Source: [Mycobacterium] manitobense
Lineage (GTDB): Bacteria; Actinomycetota; Actinomycetes; Mycobacteriales; Mycobacteriaceae
Length of the DNA stretch: 64,000 nucleotides
Reading direction: 5' to 3'
Assembly: GCF_025821665.1 (NCBI RefSeq)
Contig: NZ_JACKSJ010000062.1
Span: 294,251 to 358,250, forward strand
A program made the position numbers and the translations under genes. This document shows, one piece after another, positions 16,989-26,094 of the stretch; the stretch's first letter is position 1, and every line of letters starts with the position of its first letter. The notes beneath the pieces were generated by a model. The model made no database searches. It was given only the letters and a program-made list of their open reading frames with translations, and was not told where the DNA came from.

Positions 16989-17846
16989 TCAGCCGCCGGC
17001 GATCATCGCGACCGCGGCCAGCGCCGCCACCATGCCGACCACCTGCCAGCGGGTGACGCGTTCCCGCAGCACGACGATGGCCAGAACCATCGTCGCCGCC
17101 GGATACAGCGACATCAGCACCCCGGCCAGTGACAGCAGCGAGGCCTGCAACGCCAGCAGCATCGCCACGTTGGCCCCGGTGTCGAGCACACCCGCCAGCA
17201 ACGCCAGCCGCAGCGGAGTGCCCGTCGGGGCCCGCAGGTTCCTGCTCACCACCGCGATCACCAGCACCAGCACCGTCGCGGTGACCCGCGCGAACACCAA
17301 CGGCCACAGTCCCGCTTCGGCGGGCGCCTGGTCGATCAGGACGAAGTTCAGGCCGAACGCGACGCCGGAACCGAGCGTCAGCCACGCGACCTTCGGGGTG
17401 AACGGCAGCGCCGCCGCGTCGGGGGAAGACGACTGCCTGCTCACCAGCACCACGGCCACCAGTGCGAGCGCGACACCCGCAGTCGCGACGGCACCGGGCC
17501 GCTCCCCCAGCGCGAGGCCGACACCGACCGGCACACCGGCGACGATCACCGCCGTCAGCGGGGAGACCACCGAGATGGGACCCGACCCGAGCGCGGCGTA
17601 GAACCACCACACCCCGAATGCCTGCGACACCCCGCAGAGCGCGCCCCAGACCACCGCTCCACGGGAGATGTCGCCGCCCACGACGAGCGCGAGCACCGCC
17701 AGCAGCACCATCGCGACGGGATAGGACACCAGCACCACCCGCAGCGCCGCGACCTTGCGCGAGGCGATGCCGCCGACGAAGTCGCTGACCCCATAGGCCA
17801 GACCCGATGCCAGTGCGAAAGACGGACCCTCGAGCGGCCCGGTCAG
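16989..17846 (-). CDS. EamA-family (DMT) transporter; probable CTG start
   Basis: An integral membrane protein of the drug/metabolite transporter (EamA) superfamily, with two five-helix repeats. Hydrophobic helices run through the whole chain, with the family-like [11 protein letters not shown] and [25 protein letters not shown]. The first ATG, GTG or TTG in frame is GTG 17738, which would cut off the first helix. Upstream the frame stays open and reads [22 protein letters not shown], a typical first EamA helix. The only sensible start is a CTG at 17846 that overlaps the smpB stop (CTGA), giving 285 residues, the normal family length. I chose it, but the start is unproven. Substrate unknown; last gene of the smpB operon. 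Confidence 0.75.
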   Translation of the reverse strand: MTGPLEGPSFALASGLAYGVSDFVGGIASRKVAALRVVLVSYPVAMVLLAVLALVVGGDISRGAVVWGALCGVSQAFGVWWFYAALGSGPISVVSPLTAVIVAGVPVGVGLALGERPGAVATAGVALALVAVVLVSRQSSSPDAAALPFTPKVAWLTLGSGVAFGLNFVLIDQAPAEAGLWPLVFARVTATVLVLVIAVVSRNLRAPTGTPLRLALLAGVLDTGANVAMLLALQASLLSLAGVLMSLYPAATMVLAIVVLRERVTRWQVVGMVAALAAVAMIAGG

Positions 17847-18337
17847 GACATGCCCTTGGCCCGCCGGCCCAGTTCGCGCACGACCTCGCGGGCGGCGTCG
17901 CGCTTGGCGATGTCCTGCCGCTTGTCGTGGGCCTGCTTGCCGCGTGCCAGCGCCAACTCCACCTTGACCTTGCCGTCGGTGAAGTACAGCGACAGCGGCA
18001 CCAGCGTGAGGTTGCCGTCACGGATCTTGCCGATCAAGGTGTCGATCTGGCTGCGGTGCAACAGCAGCTTGCGGTTACGCCGCGGCGTGTGGTTGGTCCA
18101 GCTGCCGTGGTGATACTCCGGGATGTGCAGATTGCGCAGCCAGATCTCGCCGTCGTCGACGGTGGCGAACGCGTCGGCCAGCGATGCCGTGCCGTCGCGC
18201 AGGCTCTTGACCTCGGTGCCCATCAGGGCGACGCCTGCCTCGTACGTCTCCAGGATCGAGTAGTTGTGCCGCGCACGCCGATTCGTGGCGACCACCTTGT
18301 TGTTGGATTTCTCGGCCTGCTGAGCCTTTTTGGCCAT
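17843..18337 (-). CDS. smpB: SsrA-binding protein SmpB
   Basis: A 164-residue SmpB, the protein partner of tmRNA in trans-translation. It binds the tRNA-like domain and mimics the missing anticodon stem on the ribosome. Family features are [31 protein letters not shown], the LHIPEY segment, [12 protein letters not shown] and the basic C-terminal tail [21 protein letters not shown]. The ATG at 18337 lies just after the ftsX stop (3 bases between) and its ribosome site GGAGG is inside the last ftsX codons, so the genes are coupled. The tmRNA itself is encoded at 14073-14438. Confidence 0.97.
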   Translation of the reverse strand: MAKKAQQAEKSNNKVVATNRRARHNYSILETYEAGVALMGTEVKSLRDGTASLADAFATVDDGEIWLRNLHIPEYHHGSWTNHTPRRNRKLLLHRSQIDTLIGKIRDGNLTLVPLSLYFTDGKVKVELALARGKQAHDKRQDIAKRDAAREVVRELGRRAKGMS

Positions 18338-18339
18338 CG

Positions 18340-19236
18340 CTACCTCCGCACGTACAGGCGCAGCGTGATGTAGGCGGTGATGCCCGACATGGTCAGACCG
18401 AGGCCGAGCATCCACGGCGCGCAGTAGTAGACGACGTCCTTGAAGTCGACCTTCGCGATGAGATTCGCCTGATAGAACTGGTCGAGCGCGTCCTCGAGGA
18501 ACAGCGCGCGCACCAGGATGAGCCCGACGATCGCGAGCACCACGCCGATGAACGCGGCGAGCATGGCCTCCACGAGGAAGGGCAGCTGCGTGTACCAGCG
18601 GGTGGCGCCGACCAGTCGCATGATGCCGATCTCGGTGCGCCGCGTATAGGCGGCAACCTGAACCATGTTCGCGATCAGCAGCACCGCGCCGACGGCCTGC
18701 ACCAGCGCGATCGCGAACGCGGCGTTGCTGATGCCGTCGAGGACGGCGAAGAGCCGGTCGATCAGATCCTTCTGGTTGAGCACGTTGAGCACGCCGGCCT
18801 GGCCCACCATGGACTCGTCGAAGCCTTGATGCTCCTCCGGGTTGGTCAGCTTGACGACGAACGACGCGGGGAACGCGTCCCGCCCCGCGACCTCCTTGTA
18901 CTGCGGGAACTTCTTGATCGCGTCGTCGTAGGCCTGGTCGCGGTTGAGGAAGCGCACCGACGCGACGTCGTCGCGCTCCTCGATCTTCGCCCGCAGCGCC
19001 CGGCACGGGTCGGCGTCGCAACTGGGATCACCCGCCGACACCTCCGGCGTCAGGAAGACCTGGCTCTCCACCCGGTCGAGGTAGATCTCCCGGGACTGGT
19101 CGGCCAGCCGGATCACCAGCAGGCCGCCGCCGAACAGGCCGATCGAGATCGCCGTGGTGAGGATCATCGCCACCGTCATGGTGACGTTGCGACGAAGGCC
19201 GGTGAGGACCTCGTTGATGAGGAAGCCGAAGCGCAC
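18340..19236 (-). CDS. ftsX: Cell division protein FtsX
   Basis: A 298-residue membrane protein that pairs with FtsE and, in mycobacteria, transmits a signal to periplasmic peptidoglycan hydrolases at the septum. The N-terminal helix ([22 protein letters not shown]) is followed by a large extracellular loop containing two cysteines ([12 protein letters not shown]), then three C-terminal helices. GTG 19236 directly abuts the ftsE stop TAA (19237-19239). The order ftsE-ftsX-smpB matches that of Mycobacterium tuberculosis (Rv3102c-Rv3101c-Rv3100c). Confidence 0.97.
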   Translation of the reverse strand: MRFGFLINEVLTGLRRNVTMTVAMILTTAISIGLFGGGLLVIRLADQSREIYLDRVESQVFLTPEVSAGDPSCDADPCRALRAKIEERDDVASVRFLNRDQAYDDAIKKFPQYKEVAGRDAFPASFVVKLTNPEEHQGFDESMVGQAGVLNVLNQKDLIDRLFAVLDGISNAAFAIALVQAVGAVLLIANMVQVAAYTRRTEIGIMRLVGATRWYTQLPFLVEAMLAAFIGVVLAIVGLILVRALFLEDALDQFYQANLIAKVDFKDVVYYCAPWMLGLGLTMSGITAYITLRLYVRR

Positions 19237-19926
19237 TTAGCGGTCCATTCCGTAGACGCCGCGCTGTTCGTCGCGAATCAGGCGGCCGAGTTCGAGTTCG
19301 ATGACGCGCTGGCGCATCGAGTCGACGATGTGGTGGTCGTGGGTGGCCATCAGCACCGTCGTGCCCGTGCGGTTGATCCGCTCGAGCAGGTCCATGATGT
19401 CCTTGCTGGTGTCCGGGTCGAGGTTTCCGGTGGGCTCGTCGGCGAGCAGCACCAGCGGCCGGTTCACGAACGCGCGGGCGATCGCCACCCGCTGCTGCTC
19501 ACCACCGGAGAGTTCGTTGGGAAGCCGGTTCGCCTTGCCCGACAACCCGACCATCTCGAGCACATCGGGCACGACACGGTTGATGACGTCGCCCCGCTTG
19601 CCGATGACCTCGAGCGCGAATGCGACGTTCTCGAACACCGTCTTCTGCTGCAGCAGCCGGAAGTCCTGGAAGACGCAGCCGAGCACCTGCCGCAGCCCCG
19701 GGATGTGGCGACCGGGCAATTTGTTCACATGGAACTTCGACACCCGGATGTCGCCGGTCGACGGTGACTCCTCGGCGAGCAGCAGCCGCATGAACGTCGA
19801 CTTGCCCGAACCCGATGGCCCGATCAGGAAGACGAACTCACCCTTGTCGATCTTGAGAGAGACATTGTCCAGCGCCGGACGGGCCGAGGACTTGTACTGC
19901 TTGCTCACACGGTCGAGGGTGATCAT
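19237..19926 (-). CDS. ftsE: Cell division ATP-binding protein FtsE
   Basis: A 229-residue ABC ATPase, the cytosolic engine of the FtsEX complex. It has Walker [10 protein letters not shown], a Q-loop in [13 protein letters not shown], signature LSGGEQQRV, Walker [13 protein letters not shown] and the switch His in [10 protein letters not shown] placed the start at ATG 19926, giving MITLDRV; a GTG one codon upstream is also possible. FtsX follows immediately. Length and motifs are those of the family with no oddities. Confidence 0.97.
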   Translation of the reverse strand: MITLDRVSKQYKSSARPALDNVSLKIDKGEFVFLIGPSGSGKSTFMRLLLAEESPSTGDIRVSKFHVNKLPGRHIPGLRQVLGCVFQDFRLLQQKTVFENVAFALEVIGKRGDVINRVVPDVLEMVGLSGKANRLPNELSGGEQQRVAIARAFVNRPLVLLADEPTGNLDPDTSKDIMDLLERINRTGTTVLMATHDHHIVDSMRQRVIELELGRLIRDEQRGVYGMDR

Positions 19927-19966
19927 CACGGCACGCCAGTGTAGCGGTGCGGCAGACCCGGCCGGG

Positions 19967-20494
19967 CTACCGCGGCGGCGCGGGCGTCGTCGGCACCGGT
20001 CCCGGCCCGTCCAACGGTGCGGTCGCCGTCGGCGTGAGGGGCGGGAACGACTGCACCGTCTGCGTCTGCGGCGGCAGCGGGCCCGGGCCGTCGGGGTCGA
20101 CGACCGTGGTCTGCGGCGTCGTCGAGCTCGGCGAGGTGGGCGTCGTGGTGGTGGCGCTCGGGTCGGTGGTCGTCGTCTCGGTGGGCGTCGTCGGCGTGGT
20201 GGTGGTCGTGGTGGTGGTGCGGCGCGGGGTGGTCGGCTCCTGCACCTGGGTGCGCGGCACCCAGGTGTACTCCGGATCGGGGACGAAGCCCGGGGGCACG
20301 ACGGCGGCGGGCGGTGGCGCCGGCTCCGGCTCGAAGCTCTGCTGCACCCAGGTCAGCGCGAAGAACGCCAGCAGCAACGCCGCTGTCGAGGTGCGCACGC
20401 GGCCGCCGAAGAGGTATCCCGGCCAGCCCTGACCGACCTTCCGCGCGGCCGCGCGGGGACGCAGCACCGCGCGGAAGAATTCGGCCGGCTTCAC
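19967..20494 (-). CDS. Pro/Thr-rich single-pass membrane protein (Rv3103c-like position)
   Basis: A 175-residue protein with a short cytosolic N-terminus ([19 protein letters not shown]), one hydrophobic helix ([19 protein letters not shown]) and then a Pro/Thr-dominated extracellular tail with runs of eight Thr and many PTTP/TTTT units. GTG 20494 overlaps the MscS-like gene's stop (GTGA), and ftsE begins about 40 bases downstream. A proline-rich membrane gene at this exact place is conserved in Mycobacterium tuberculosis (Rv3103c). The tail is likely extended, in the periplasm or wall, and could be O-glycosylated. Its link to FtsEX or the channel is positional inference; function unknown. 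Confidence 0.8.
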   Translation of the reverse strand: MKPAEFFRAVLRPRAAARKVGQGWPGYLFGGRVRTSTAALLLAFFALTWVQQSFEPEPAPPPAAVVPPGFVPDPEYTWVPRTQVQEPTTPRRTTTTTTTTPTTPTETTTTDPSATTTTPTSPSSTTPQTTVVDPDGPGPLPPQTQTVQSFPPLTPTATAPLDGPGPVPTTPAPPR

Positions 20495-21471
20495 TTCTTC
20501 TGCTCCACGGGGCCCTGGCTCTCTTCGGCACCACCTGCCGTGGCGGGGTGCACGATCGCGCCGACGGTCGGGGTCGCGCCGCCGTCACCCGGAGTCACGA
20601 CACCCGCGCGTCGTAGCGCGGCGATCACCAGGACCCGGAGCCGCCTGCCGACCTCGAACTGCTTGCCCGGCAGTGTGCGGGCCACCATCCGCAGGTTCAC
20701 CGTGTCGAGTTCGATGCTCTCCACGCCCATCAGCTGCGGTGCGTCGAGCACCAACTGGCGCAGACCCTCGTCCTCCATCGCCTTCTGCGCCACCTCGTGC
20801 AGTAGGTCGTTGACCTTGTTCAGATCGGCCGCCGCAGGCACCGGCACGTCGATCACCGCGCGTGCCCAGTCCTTCGACAGGTTCACCGTCTTGACGATCT
20901 GGCCGTTGGGGATGGTGAGCATCTCGCCCTCGGCGGACCGCATCTTGGTGACGCGCAGCGTGACATCCTCGACGGTGCCCTCGGCGGGCATCGCGATACC
21001 GGCGACCGTCAGGGCGACGAGGTCACCGAAGCCGTACTGCTTCTCGGTGATGATGAAGAAGCCGGCCAGCAGATCCTGGACTATCCGCTGGGCGCCGAAA
21101 CCCAGCGCGGCGCCGAGCACCGCCGCGGGGGCGACCAGGGACCCGACCGGGATCGCCAGCGCATCGGTGATCTCGACCGCGACCACCACAAACAGGATCG
21201 CGATCGAAACCCACGAAATCACCGAGGCGACGGCCTGGCGGTGTTTGGCGCTCTCCGAGCGCACCAGCTGGTCGCTCTCCTGATACTCGGCGTCGATGCG
21301 GCGGCTGATGCGCTGAGCGACCCAGTTGATGAAGCGCGCGGCCAGCAGTCCTGCTATCAGCAGCAGCGCGATGTGGATGCCGTTGGTGAGGATCCACCGA
21401 CCGATATCGCCCTGCCAGAAGCCGGACCAGCGTTCTGACGTCGATACTGCGAGTAGCGAGTTAATCGTCAT
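20491..21471 (-). CDS. Mechanosensitive channel of the MscS family
   Basis: A 326-residue small-conductance mechanosensitive channel-type protein. It has N-terminal membrane helices ([40 protein letters not shown]), the pore-lining Ala/Gly helix ([32 protein letters not shown]), the beta domain [13 protein letters not shown] typical of MscS, then the C-terminal alpha/beta domain. It acts as an emergency release valve at low osmolarity. The ATG at 21471 lies inside the end of prfB (stop at 21461), so translation is coupled. Orthologous in position to Rv3104c. The last 30 residues are a family-variable tail. Confidence 0.92.
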   Translation of the reverse strand: MTINSLLAVSTSERWSGFWQGDIGRWILTNGIHIALLLIAGLLAARFINWVAQRISRRIDAEYQESDQLVRSESAKHRQAVASVISWVSIAILFVVVAVEITDALAIPVGSLVAPAAVLGAALGFGAQRIVQDLLAGFFIITEKQYGFGDLVALTVAGIAMPAEGTVEDVTLRVTKMRSAEGEMLTIPNGQIVKTVNLSKDWARAVIDVPVPAAADLNKVNDLLHEVAQKAMEDEGLRQLVLDAPQLMGVESIELDTVNLRMVARTLPGKQFEVGRRLRVLVIAALRRAGVVTPGDGGATPTVGAIVHPATAGGAEESQGPVEQKK

Positions 21472-22576
21472 CTTTCCTGTTGCGCCAGCGGATTCCCGCC
21501 TCCAGGAACCCGTCGATGTCGCCGTCGAGCACGGTGGCCGGATTGCCGACCTCGAAGTCGGTGCGCAGATCCTTCACCATCTGGTACGGGTGCAGCACGT
21601 AGGAGCGCATCTGGTTGCCCCACGAACTTCCGCCGTCGCCCTTCAGCGCGTCCATCTCAGCACGTTCTTCGCGGCGTTTGCGTTCCAGCAGTTTCGCCTG
21701 GAGCACTCGCATCGCCGAAATCTTGTTCTGCAGCTGCGATTTCTCGTTCTGGCAGGTGACGACGATTCCGGTCGGGATGTGGGTGAGCCGGACGGCCGAG
21801 TCCGTCGTGTTCACCGACTGCCCGCCGGGACCGCTGGAGCGGTAGACGTCGACGCGCACGTCGCCCTCGGGGATGTCGATGTGGTCGGTGGTCTCGGTGA
21901 CGGGCAGCACCTCGACCTCGGCAAAGGACGTCTGACGGCGGCCCTGGTTGTCGAACGGGCTGATCCGCACCAGCCGGTGGGTGCCCTGTTCGACCGACAA
22001 CGTCCCGTATGCGAACGGCGCGTGCACGGCGAAGGTGGCGCTCTTGATGCCGGCCTCCTCGGCGTAGGAGGTGTCGAACACCTCGACGCCGTAGGAGTGC
22101 TGTTCGGCCCAGCGGATGTACATCCGCATCAGCATCTCGGCCCAGTCGGCGGCGTCGACGCCGCCCGCGCCGGACCTGATGGTCACCAGGGCCTCACGTT
22201 CGTCGTACTCGCCGGACAGCAGCGTGCGGACCTCCATCGCCGCGATGTCCTCGCGCAGCTTGGCGCGCTCGACATCGGCTTCGACCGCGGCCTCCGAACC
22301 GCTCGCCCCTTCTTCCTCCGATGCGAGTTCGTAGAGGATCGGCAGGTCGTCGAGGCGCTGGCGCAGTTCCTCGACCCGGCGCAGTTCGTTCTGGGCGTGC
22401 GACAGCTCGCTGGTCACCTGCTGGGCATGGGCCTGGTCGTCCCACAGGGTCGGGTCCGACGCCTCGTTCTCGAGCTTGTCGATCCGGGCACGCAGACCGT
22501 CGATGTCGAGCACCCGCTCCACCGTGGTCAGCGTGGTGTCGAGGGCGGCGAGGTCGGCTTGACGGTCGGGATCCAC
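21461..22576 (-). CDS. prfB: Peptide chain release factor 2
   Basis: A 371-residue class I release factor that recognises UGA/UAA stops. The anticodon-like SPF motif is at 206-208 and the peptidyl-tRNA hydrolysis motif GGQ at 251-253 ([10 protein letters not shown]). The N-terminal helical domain is complete. The frame is continuous from GTG 22576, so the programmed +1 frameshift found in Escherichia coli prfB is absent, as is usual in actinobacteria. It heads the operon prfB-mscS-(Pro-rich)-ftsE-ftsX-smpB and is divergent from fprA, with 196 bases between them that must hold both promoters. Confidence 0.97.
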   Translation of the reverse strand: MDPDRQADLAALDTTLTTVERVLDIDGLRARIDKLENEASDPTLWDDQAHAQQVTSELSHAQNELRRVEELRQRLDDLPILYELASEEEGASGSEAAVEADVERAKLREDIAAMEVRTLLSGEYDEREALVTIRSGAGGVDAADWAEMLMRMYIRWAEQHSYGVEVFDTSYAEEAGIKSATFAVHAPFAYGTLSVEQGTHRLVRISPFDNQGRRQTSFAEVEVLPVTETTDHIDIPEGDVRVDVYRSSGPGGQSVNTTDSAVRLTHIPTGIVVTCQNEKSQLQNKISAMRVLQAKLLERKRREERAEMDALKGDGGSSWGNQMRSYVLHPYQMVKDLRTDFEVGNPATVLDGDIDGFLEAGIRWRNRKDDD

Positions 22577-22772
22577 GAAAGTCGAGGGTACCGGTCAGCG
22601 GGCGGATTCCCGCCTGCCGCCCGCCGGGGACCGCCCCGCCGCCCGCCGCACCGGTTCTCCGCGACTTCCCGCGACGCGGCGGGTCACCCGGCTAGCATCG
22701 ATGGCGGTTACCAGCCCGGCCGCGCCGTGACAGCCCCTCGCGGGTGACCGGGCAAGCGACAGAAGGCTGCCC

Positions 22773-24143
22773 ATGCAGAAGCGCCCCTATCACGTGGCGA
22801 TCGTCGGCTCCGGTCCATCCGGTTACTTCGCCGCCGCGTCACTGCTCAAAGCCGCCGATCTCGACGACGCCCCCGATGTGCGGGTCGACATGCTCGAGAT
22901 GCTCCCGACACCGTGGGGACTGGTGCGGTCCGGCGTCGCGCCGGATCACCCGAAGATCAAGTCGATCAGCGCCCAGTTCGACAAGACCTCCGGCGATCCG
23001 CGGTTCCGGTTCTTCGGCAACATCGCCGTCGGTGAGCACGTGCAGGCCGACGAGCTGACCGAGCGGTACGACGCCGTGGTCTACGCCGTCGGCGCCCAGT
23101 CCGACCGGTCGCTCGGCATTCCCGGTGAGGACATCCCGGGAAGCGTCGCCGCGGTGGACTTCGTCGGCTGGTACAACGCCCACCCGCACTTCGAGCAGAT
23201 GGGCCCTGACCTGTCGACGGGACGCGCGATCGTCGTGGGCAACGGCAACGTCGCCCTCGACGTGGCCCGCATCCTGGTCACCGACCCCGACGTGCTCGCC
23301 AACACCGACATCGCCGACCACGCGCTGGACTCGCTGCACGCCCGCGGTGTCGAGGAGGTCGTCGTCATCGGCAGGCGCGGGCCGCTGCAGGCCACGTTCA
23401 CCACGCTGGAACTGCGCGAGCTCGGTGCGCTAGAGGGTCTCGGCGACGTCGACGTGATCGTCGACCCGGCCGATTTCGCCGGCATCACCGACGAGGACCT
23501 CGAAGCCGCGGGCAAGACCGTCAAACAGAACATCAAGGTGTTGCGCGGCTACGCCGACCGCGAGCCTGCCGGCGCCAAGCGTCGCATCGTGTTCCGGTTC
23601 GGCACCTCCCCGATCGAGATCAAAGGCGACGAGCACGTCGAGTCGATCGTGCTCGGACGCAACGAGCTGGTCGAGGAGAACGGCCGCATCGTGGCCAGGG
23701 ACACCGGTGAACGCGAGGAACTGCCCGCCCAGCTGGTGGTGCGGGCGGTGGGTTACCGCGGGGTGGCCACCCCGGGCCTGCCGTTCGACGAGAAGACCGG
23801 CACCATCCCGCACACCGACGGCCGCGTCGACGGCAGGCGCAACGAGTACGTCGTCGGCTGGATCAAGCGGGGACCGTCGGGCGTCATCGGCAGCAACAAG
23901 AAGGACTCACAGGCGACGGTCGACACGCTGCTCGCCGACCTGTCCGGTGCGCAGCTCGCCGACTTCGACGCCGACCACTCCGAGCAGCTGGTCGAGTGGC
24001 TGCTGTCGCGGCAGCCGAAGCTGGTCACCGACGACCACTGGCGACTGATCGACGAACACGAGCGCACGACGGGCGAGTCGGCGGGCCGGCCGCGCAGGAA
24101 GCTCACCAGCGTGGCCGAACTGTTGCGTATCGGCCACGGCTGA
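22773..24143 (+). CDS. fprA: NADPH-ferredoxin reductase FprA
   Basis: A 456-residue FAD protein of the adrenodoxin-reductase family. It passes electrons from NADPH to ferredoxins that serve P450s and other oxygenases. It has an N-terminal FAD site (VAIVGSGPSGYFAAASLL), the PTPWGLVRSGVAPDHPKIK motif, an NADPH site (AIVVGNGNVALDVARIL) and the terminal RGPSGVIGSNKKDSQATVDTL segment. Start ATG 22773 has AGAAGG upstream. It is transcribed alone and converges with the small membrane protein gene. Two P450s encoded in this window could draw on it, though that is inference. Confidence 0.96.
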   Translation: MQKRPYHVAIVGSGPSGYFAAASLLKAADLDDAPDVRVDMLEMLPTPWGLVRSGVAPDHPKIKSISAQFDKTSGDPRFRFFGNIAVGEHVQADELTERYDAVVYAVGAQSDRSLGIPGEDIPGSVAAVDFVGWYNAHPHFEQMGPDLSTGRAIVVGNGNVALDVARILVTDPDVLANTDIADHALDSLHARGVEEVVVIGRRGPLQATFTTLELRELGALEGLGDVDVIVDPADFAGITDEDLEAAGKTVKQNIKVLRGYADREPAGAKRRIVFRFGTSPIEIKGDEHVESIVLGRNELVEENGRIVARDTGEREELPAQLVVRAVGYRGVATPGLPFDEKTGTIPHTDGRVDGRRNEYVVGWIKRGPSGVIGSNKKDSQATVDTLLADLSGAQLADFDADHSEQLVEWLLSRQPKLVTDDHWRLIDEHERTTGESAGRPRRKLTSVAELLRIGHG

Positions 24144-24147
24144 GCGT

Positions 24148-24501
24148 TCAGGAGTAGGTCTGCGGCGGGGGCGGTGGCGGCGCCTCGTCCGAGCCGAAGC
24201 CCCACTTGTCCGGGTTCTTCGTCGAGTACACCACCGGGATGAGTTGACCCATCGCCGGCCACTGCTCGACGTCGACCGCCATCCGCTGGTAGACGACGTG
24301 CTCGTTGACCGTGGGCCCGTTGATCACGCCGGTGATCGTGACGAACTGCTCGCCCGTCGCGTCCGGGCGCGGGCTGACGCCCGTCACCAGCAGCGTGCCC
24401 TGAGCCAGTTCACCCTTCATCCCGCGCCGCCGCATGATCATCGGCCCGATCAACAACGCGAGCGCACCGACCATGAGCAACAGGATTCCGAATTCCCACA
24501 C
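24148..24501 (-). CDS. Small membrane-anchored protein, DUF3592-like
   Basis: A 117-residue protein with one N-terminal helix ([20 protein letters not shown]) followed by a basic stop (RRRG) and a small beta-rich domain ([39 protein letters not shown]). The last pattern, V-x-Y-dxxnP, resembles DUF3592-type domains. A polyproline stretch lies before the C-terminal TYS. Start GTG 24501. It converges closely with fprA (4 bases between stops) and is divergent from hisN. Function unknown; likely an envelope protein with its domain outside or at the membrane surface. Confidence 0.75.
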   Translation of the reverse strand: MWEFGILLLMVGALALLIGPMIMRRRGMKGELAQGTLLVTGVSPRPDATGEQFVTITGVINGPTVNEHVVYQRMAVDVEQWPAMGQLIPVVYSTKNPDKWGFGSDEAPPPPPPQTYS

Positions 24502-24524
24502 CCGGCCATGGTAGGACTGCTGCC

Positions 24525-25313
24525 ATGACCGCGGCTCCTCCTGACGATCTGACGCTGGCTCTGCGGCTTGCCGACCAGGCCGACGCGGTGACCGTGGAGC
24601 GCTTCGGCGCGATGGACCTGCATGTCGACACCAAACCCGACCTGACCCCGGTGACCGACGCCGACCGCTCCGTGGAGGCGGCGCTGCGCGACACGTTGTC
24701 CGCCGAGCGGCCGGGCGATGCGGTGCTGGGCGAGGAGTTCGGCGGTTCGGCGGTCTTCACCGGACGGCAGTGGGTGATCGACCCCATCGACGGCACCAAG
24801 AACTTCGTCCGCGGCGTACCGGTGTGGGCCACGCTGATCTCCCTGTTGCACGACGGTGTGCCCGTCGTCGGCGTGGTGAGCGCACCGGCGCTGCAGCGCC
24901 GGTGGTGGGCGGCGGCGGGCGCGGGCGCCCACCTGTCGGTGGCGGGCGGACCGGCGCGCCGGTTGTCGGTGTCGTCGGTCGGTGACGTGGCGGCCGCCAG
25001 CCTGTCGTTCTCCAGCCTGTCCGGCTGGGCCGATCTCGGTCTGCGCGACCGGTTCATCGGCCTGACCGACGCCGTGTGGCGGGTGCGCGGCTACGGCGAC
25101 TTCTTCTCGTACTGCCTGCTCGCCGAGGGCGCCGTCGACATCGCGGCGGAACCCGAGGTCTCGCTGTGGGACCTGGCCGCGCTCGACATCCTCGTGCGTG
25201 AGGCGGGCGGTTCGTTCACCGGTCTCGACGGCACCGCGGGACCACACGCGGGAAGCGCCGTGGCCACCAACGGCCTGCTGCACGGCGCGGTGCTGGCGGC
25301 ACTGCGCGACTGA
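24525..25313 (+). CDS. hisN: Histidinol-phosphatase / inositol monophosphatase family (HisN)
   Basis: A 262-residue metal-dependent phosphatase of the inositol monophosphatase fold. It has the metal-binding GEEFGG and [12 protein letters not shown] motifs and the C-terminal [15 protein letters not shown]. The IDGTKNF version and the position relative to prfB/fprA match HisN of mycobacteria (Rv3137), which dephosphorylates histidinol phosphate in histidine biosynthesis. Start ATG 24525. Immediately downstream is a long inverted repeat at 25318-25379 that can act as a terminator. Inositol-phosphate activity is the alternative reading of the fold. Confidence 0.9.
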   Translation: MTAAPPDDLTLALRLADQADAVTVERFGAMDLHVDTKPDLTPVTDADRSVEAALRDTLSAERPGDAVLGEEFGGSAVFTGRQWVIDPIDGTKNFVRGVPVWATLISLLHDGVPVVGVVSAPALQRRWWAAAGAGAHLSVAGGPARRLSVSSVGDVAAASLSFSSLSGWADLGLRDRFIGLTDAVWRVRGYGDFFSYCLLAEGAVDIAAEPEVSLWDLAALDILVREAGGSFTGLDGTAGPHAGSAVATNGLLHGAVLAALRD

Positions 25314-25317
25314 CGGT

Positions 25318-25379
25318 CGCCGAGTGTGAAACCTCGGCGACTTTCGGGCCGGATTCTCGCCGTGGATTCACACTCGGCG
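25318..25379. repeat. Long inverted repeat between hisN and a TetR gene
   Basis: Outer arms CGCCGAGTGTGAA (25318-25330) and TTCACACTCGGCG (25367-25379) are a perfect 13-base match. Inner arms CCTCGGCGA and TCGCCGTGG add 8 of 9 pairs, leaving a short loop around CTTTCGGGCCGGATTC. The right arm overlaps the last three codons and stop of the TetR gene. It fits both a bidirectional terminator for the convergent genes and a mobile or dispersed palindromic repeat. Confidence 0.8.
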
Positions 25380-25955
25380 TTCGTCGGCCAGGCCTCGGGC
25401 CATCAGGCGGGCGGTGTAGCGCACGGTCTCGTCCCAGGTGAACCGGTGCAGTTCGTGCCGGACGGTGGTGAACTGGTTGGCCAGCCCGGTGATCGTCGAC
25501 CACAGCGCCGCCAGGGACAGATCCGGGTCCCGTGCGCCTGCGGCCTCGACGACGTCACGCAGCGCCGCCCACACGTCGCCGGCCGCGGTCAGGAGTTCCT
25601 CGTCGACGGGTGACTCGTCGCGGGTCAGCGAGAGGATGTCCAGGTCGCGACCGAATTCGACGTACATGTCGCGGTAACGCGACGCGACGGCGACGAAGAT
25701 CGTCTCGAAGTCGTTCGTCGCGTCGAGCTCCGCGCGGACGTCGGAGAGGAAACCGGTCAACCGGTGCGTGTACATCGCCGAGTACAGCGACTCCTTGGTG
25801 GGGAAGTACGTGTAGACGGTGCCGAGCGCAATTCCCGCGCGCCGGGCCACTTCTCGCATCTGTAGCGCCTCGAGGCCCTGCTCCTCGAGCAGCATGAGGC
25901 CTGCGCGAACGATGTCGCTCCGCCGCGCCGTCCGGTCGCCCCATCGAGTCTGCAC
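25368..25955 (-). CDS. TetR-family transcriptional regulator
   Basis: A 195-residue TetR repressor. The HTH is clear: RSDIVRAGLMLLEEQGLEALQMREVARRAGIALGTVYTYFPTKESLYSAMY. The rest is the helical ligand-binding domain. GTG 25955 was chosen because GAGGAGG lies 7 bases upstream; an ATG at 25988 would add 11 residues but has no ribosome site. It is divergent from a three-gene membrane-protein operon, and a palindrome ATGAAC-ATG-GTTCAT sits between them at 26058-26072, overlapping the operon's likely -10. Repression of that operon is the natural inference. The 3' end is formed by the inverted repeat. Confidence 0.88.
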   Translation of the reverse strand: MQTRWGDRTARRSDIVRAGLMLLEEQGLEALQMREVARRAGIALGTVYTYFPTKESLYSAMYTHRLTGFLSDVRAELDATNDFETIFVAVASRYRDMYVEFGRDLDILSLTRDESPVDEELLTAAGDVWAALRDVVEAAGARDPDLSLAALWSTITGLANQFTTVRHELHRFTWDETVRYTARLMARGLADERRV

Positions 25956-26029
25956 GTCGACCCCTCCTCGAGATCGGGGGATTTTCACCCACCCGGTCGC
26001 GGACGGTCAAGCGTGCGATCCCGCCCGTG

Positions 26030-26059
26030 TTGACGGAACCGTGTGGGCGACGGCAATAT
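26030..26059 (+). promoter_or_regulatory. Probable promoter of the three-gene membrane operon
   Basis: TTGACG at 26030-26035 is one base from the -35 consensus. CAATAT at 26054-26059 is a weak -10 with 18-base spacing. The operator palindrome starts at 26058, so a bound repressor would block the promoter. Read by eye only. Confidence 0.5.
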
Positions 26060-26072
26060 GAACATGGTTCAT
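26058..26072. promoter_or_regulatory. Palindromic operator, probably for the adjacent TetR
   Basis: ATGAAC-ATG-GTTCAT is a perfect 6+3+6 palindrome; one more base pair of weaker symmetry flanks it on each side. It lies between a TetR gene and the divergent operon, 23 bases before the operon's ATG, the usual place and size for a TetR dimer site. Confidence 0.65.
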
Positions 26073-26094
26073 TTTACCGGAAGGCTGAGCCTGG

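Noticed and set aside
21461..22576. Programmed frameshift in prfB
   Set aside because: The frame is continuous from the start to the stop with no early in-frame TGA.
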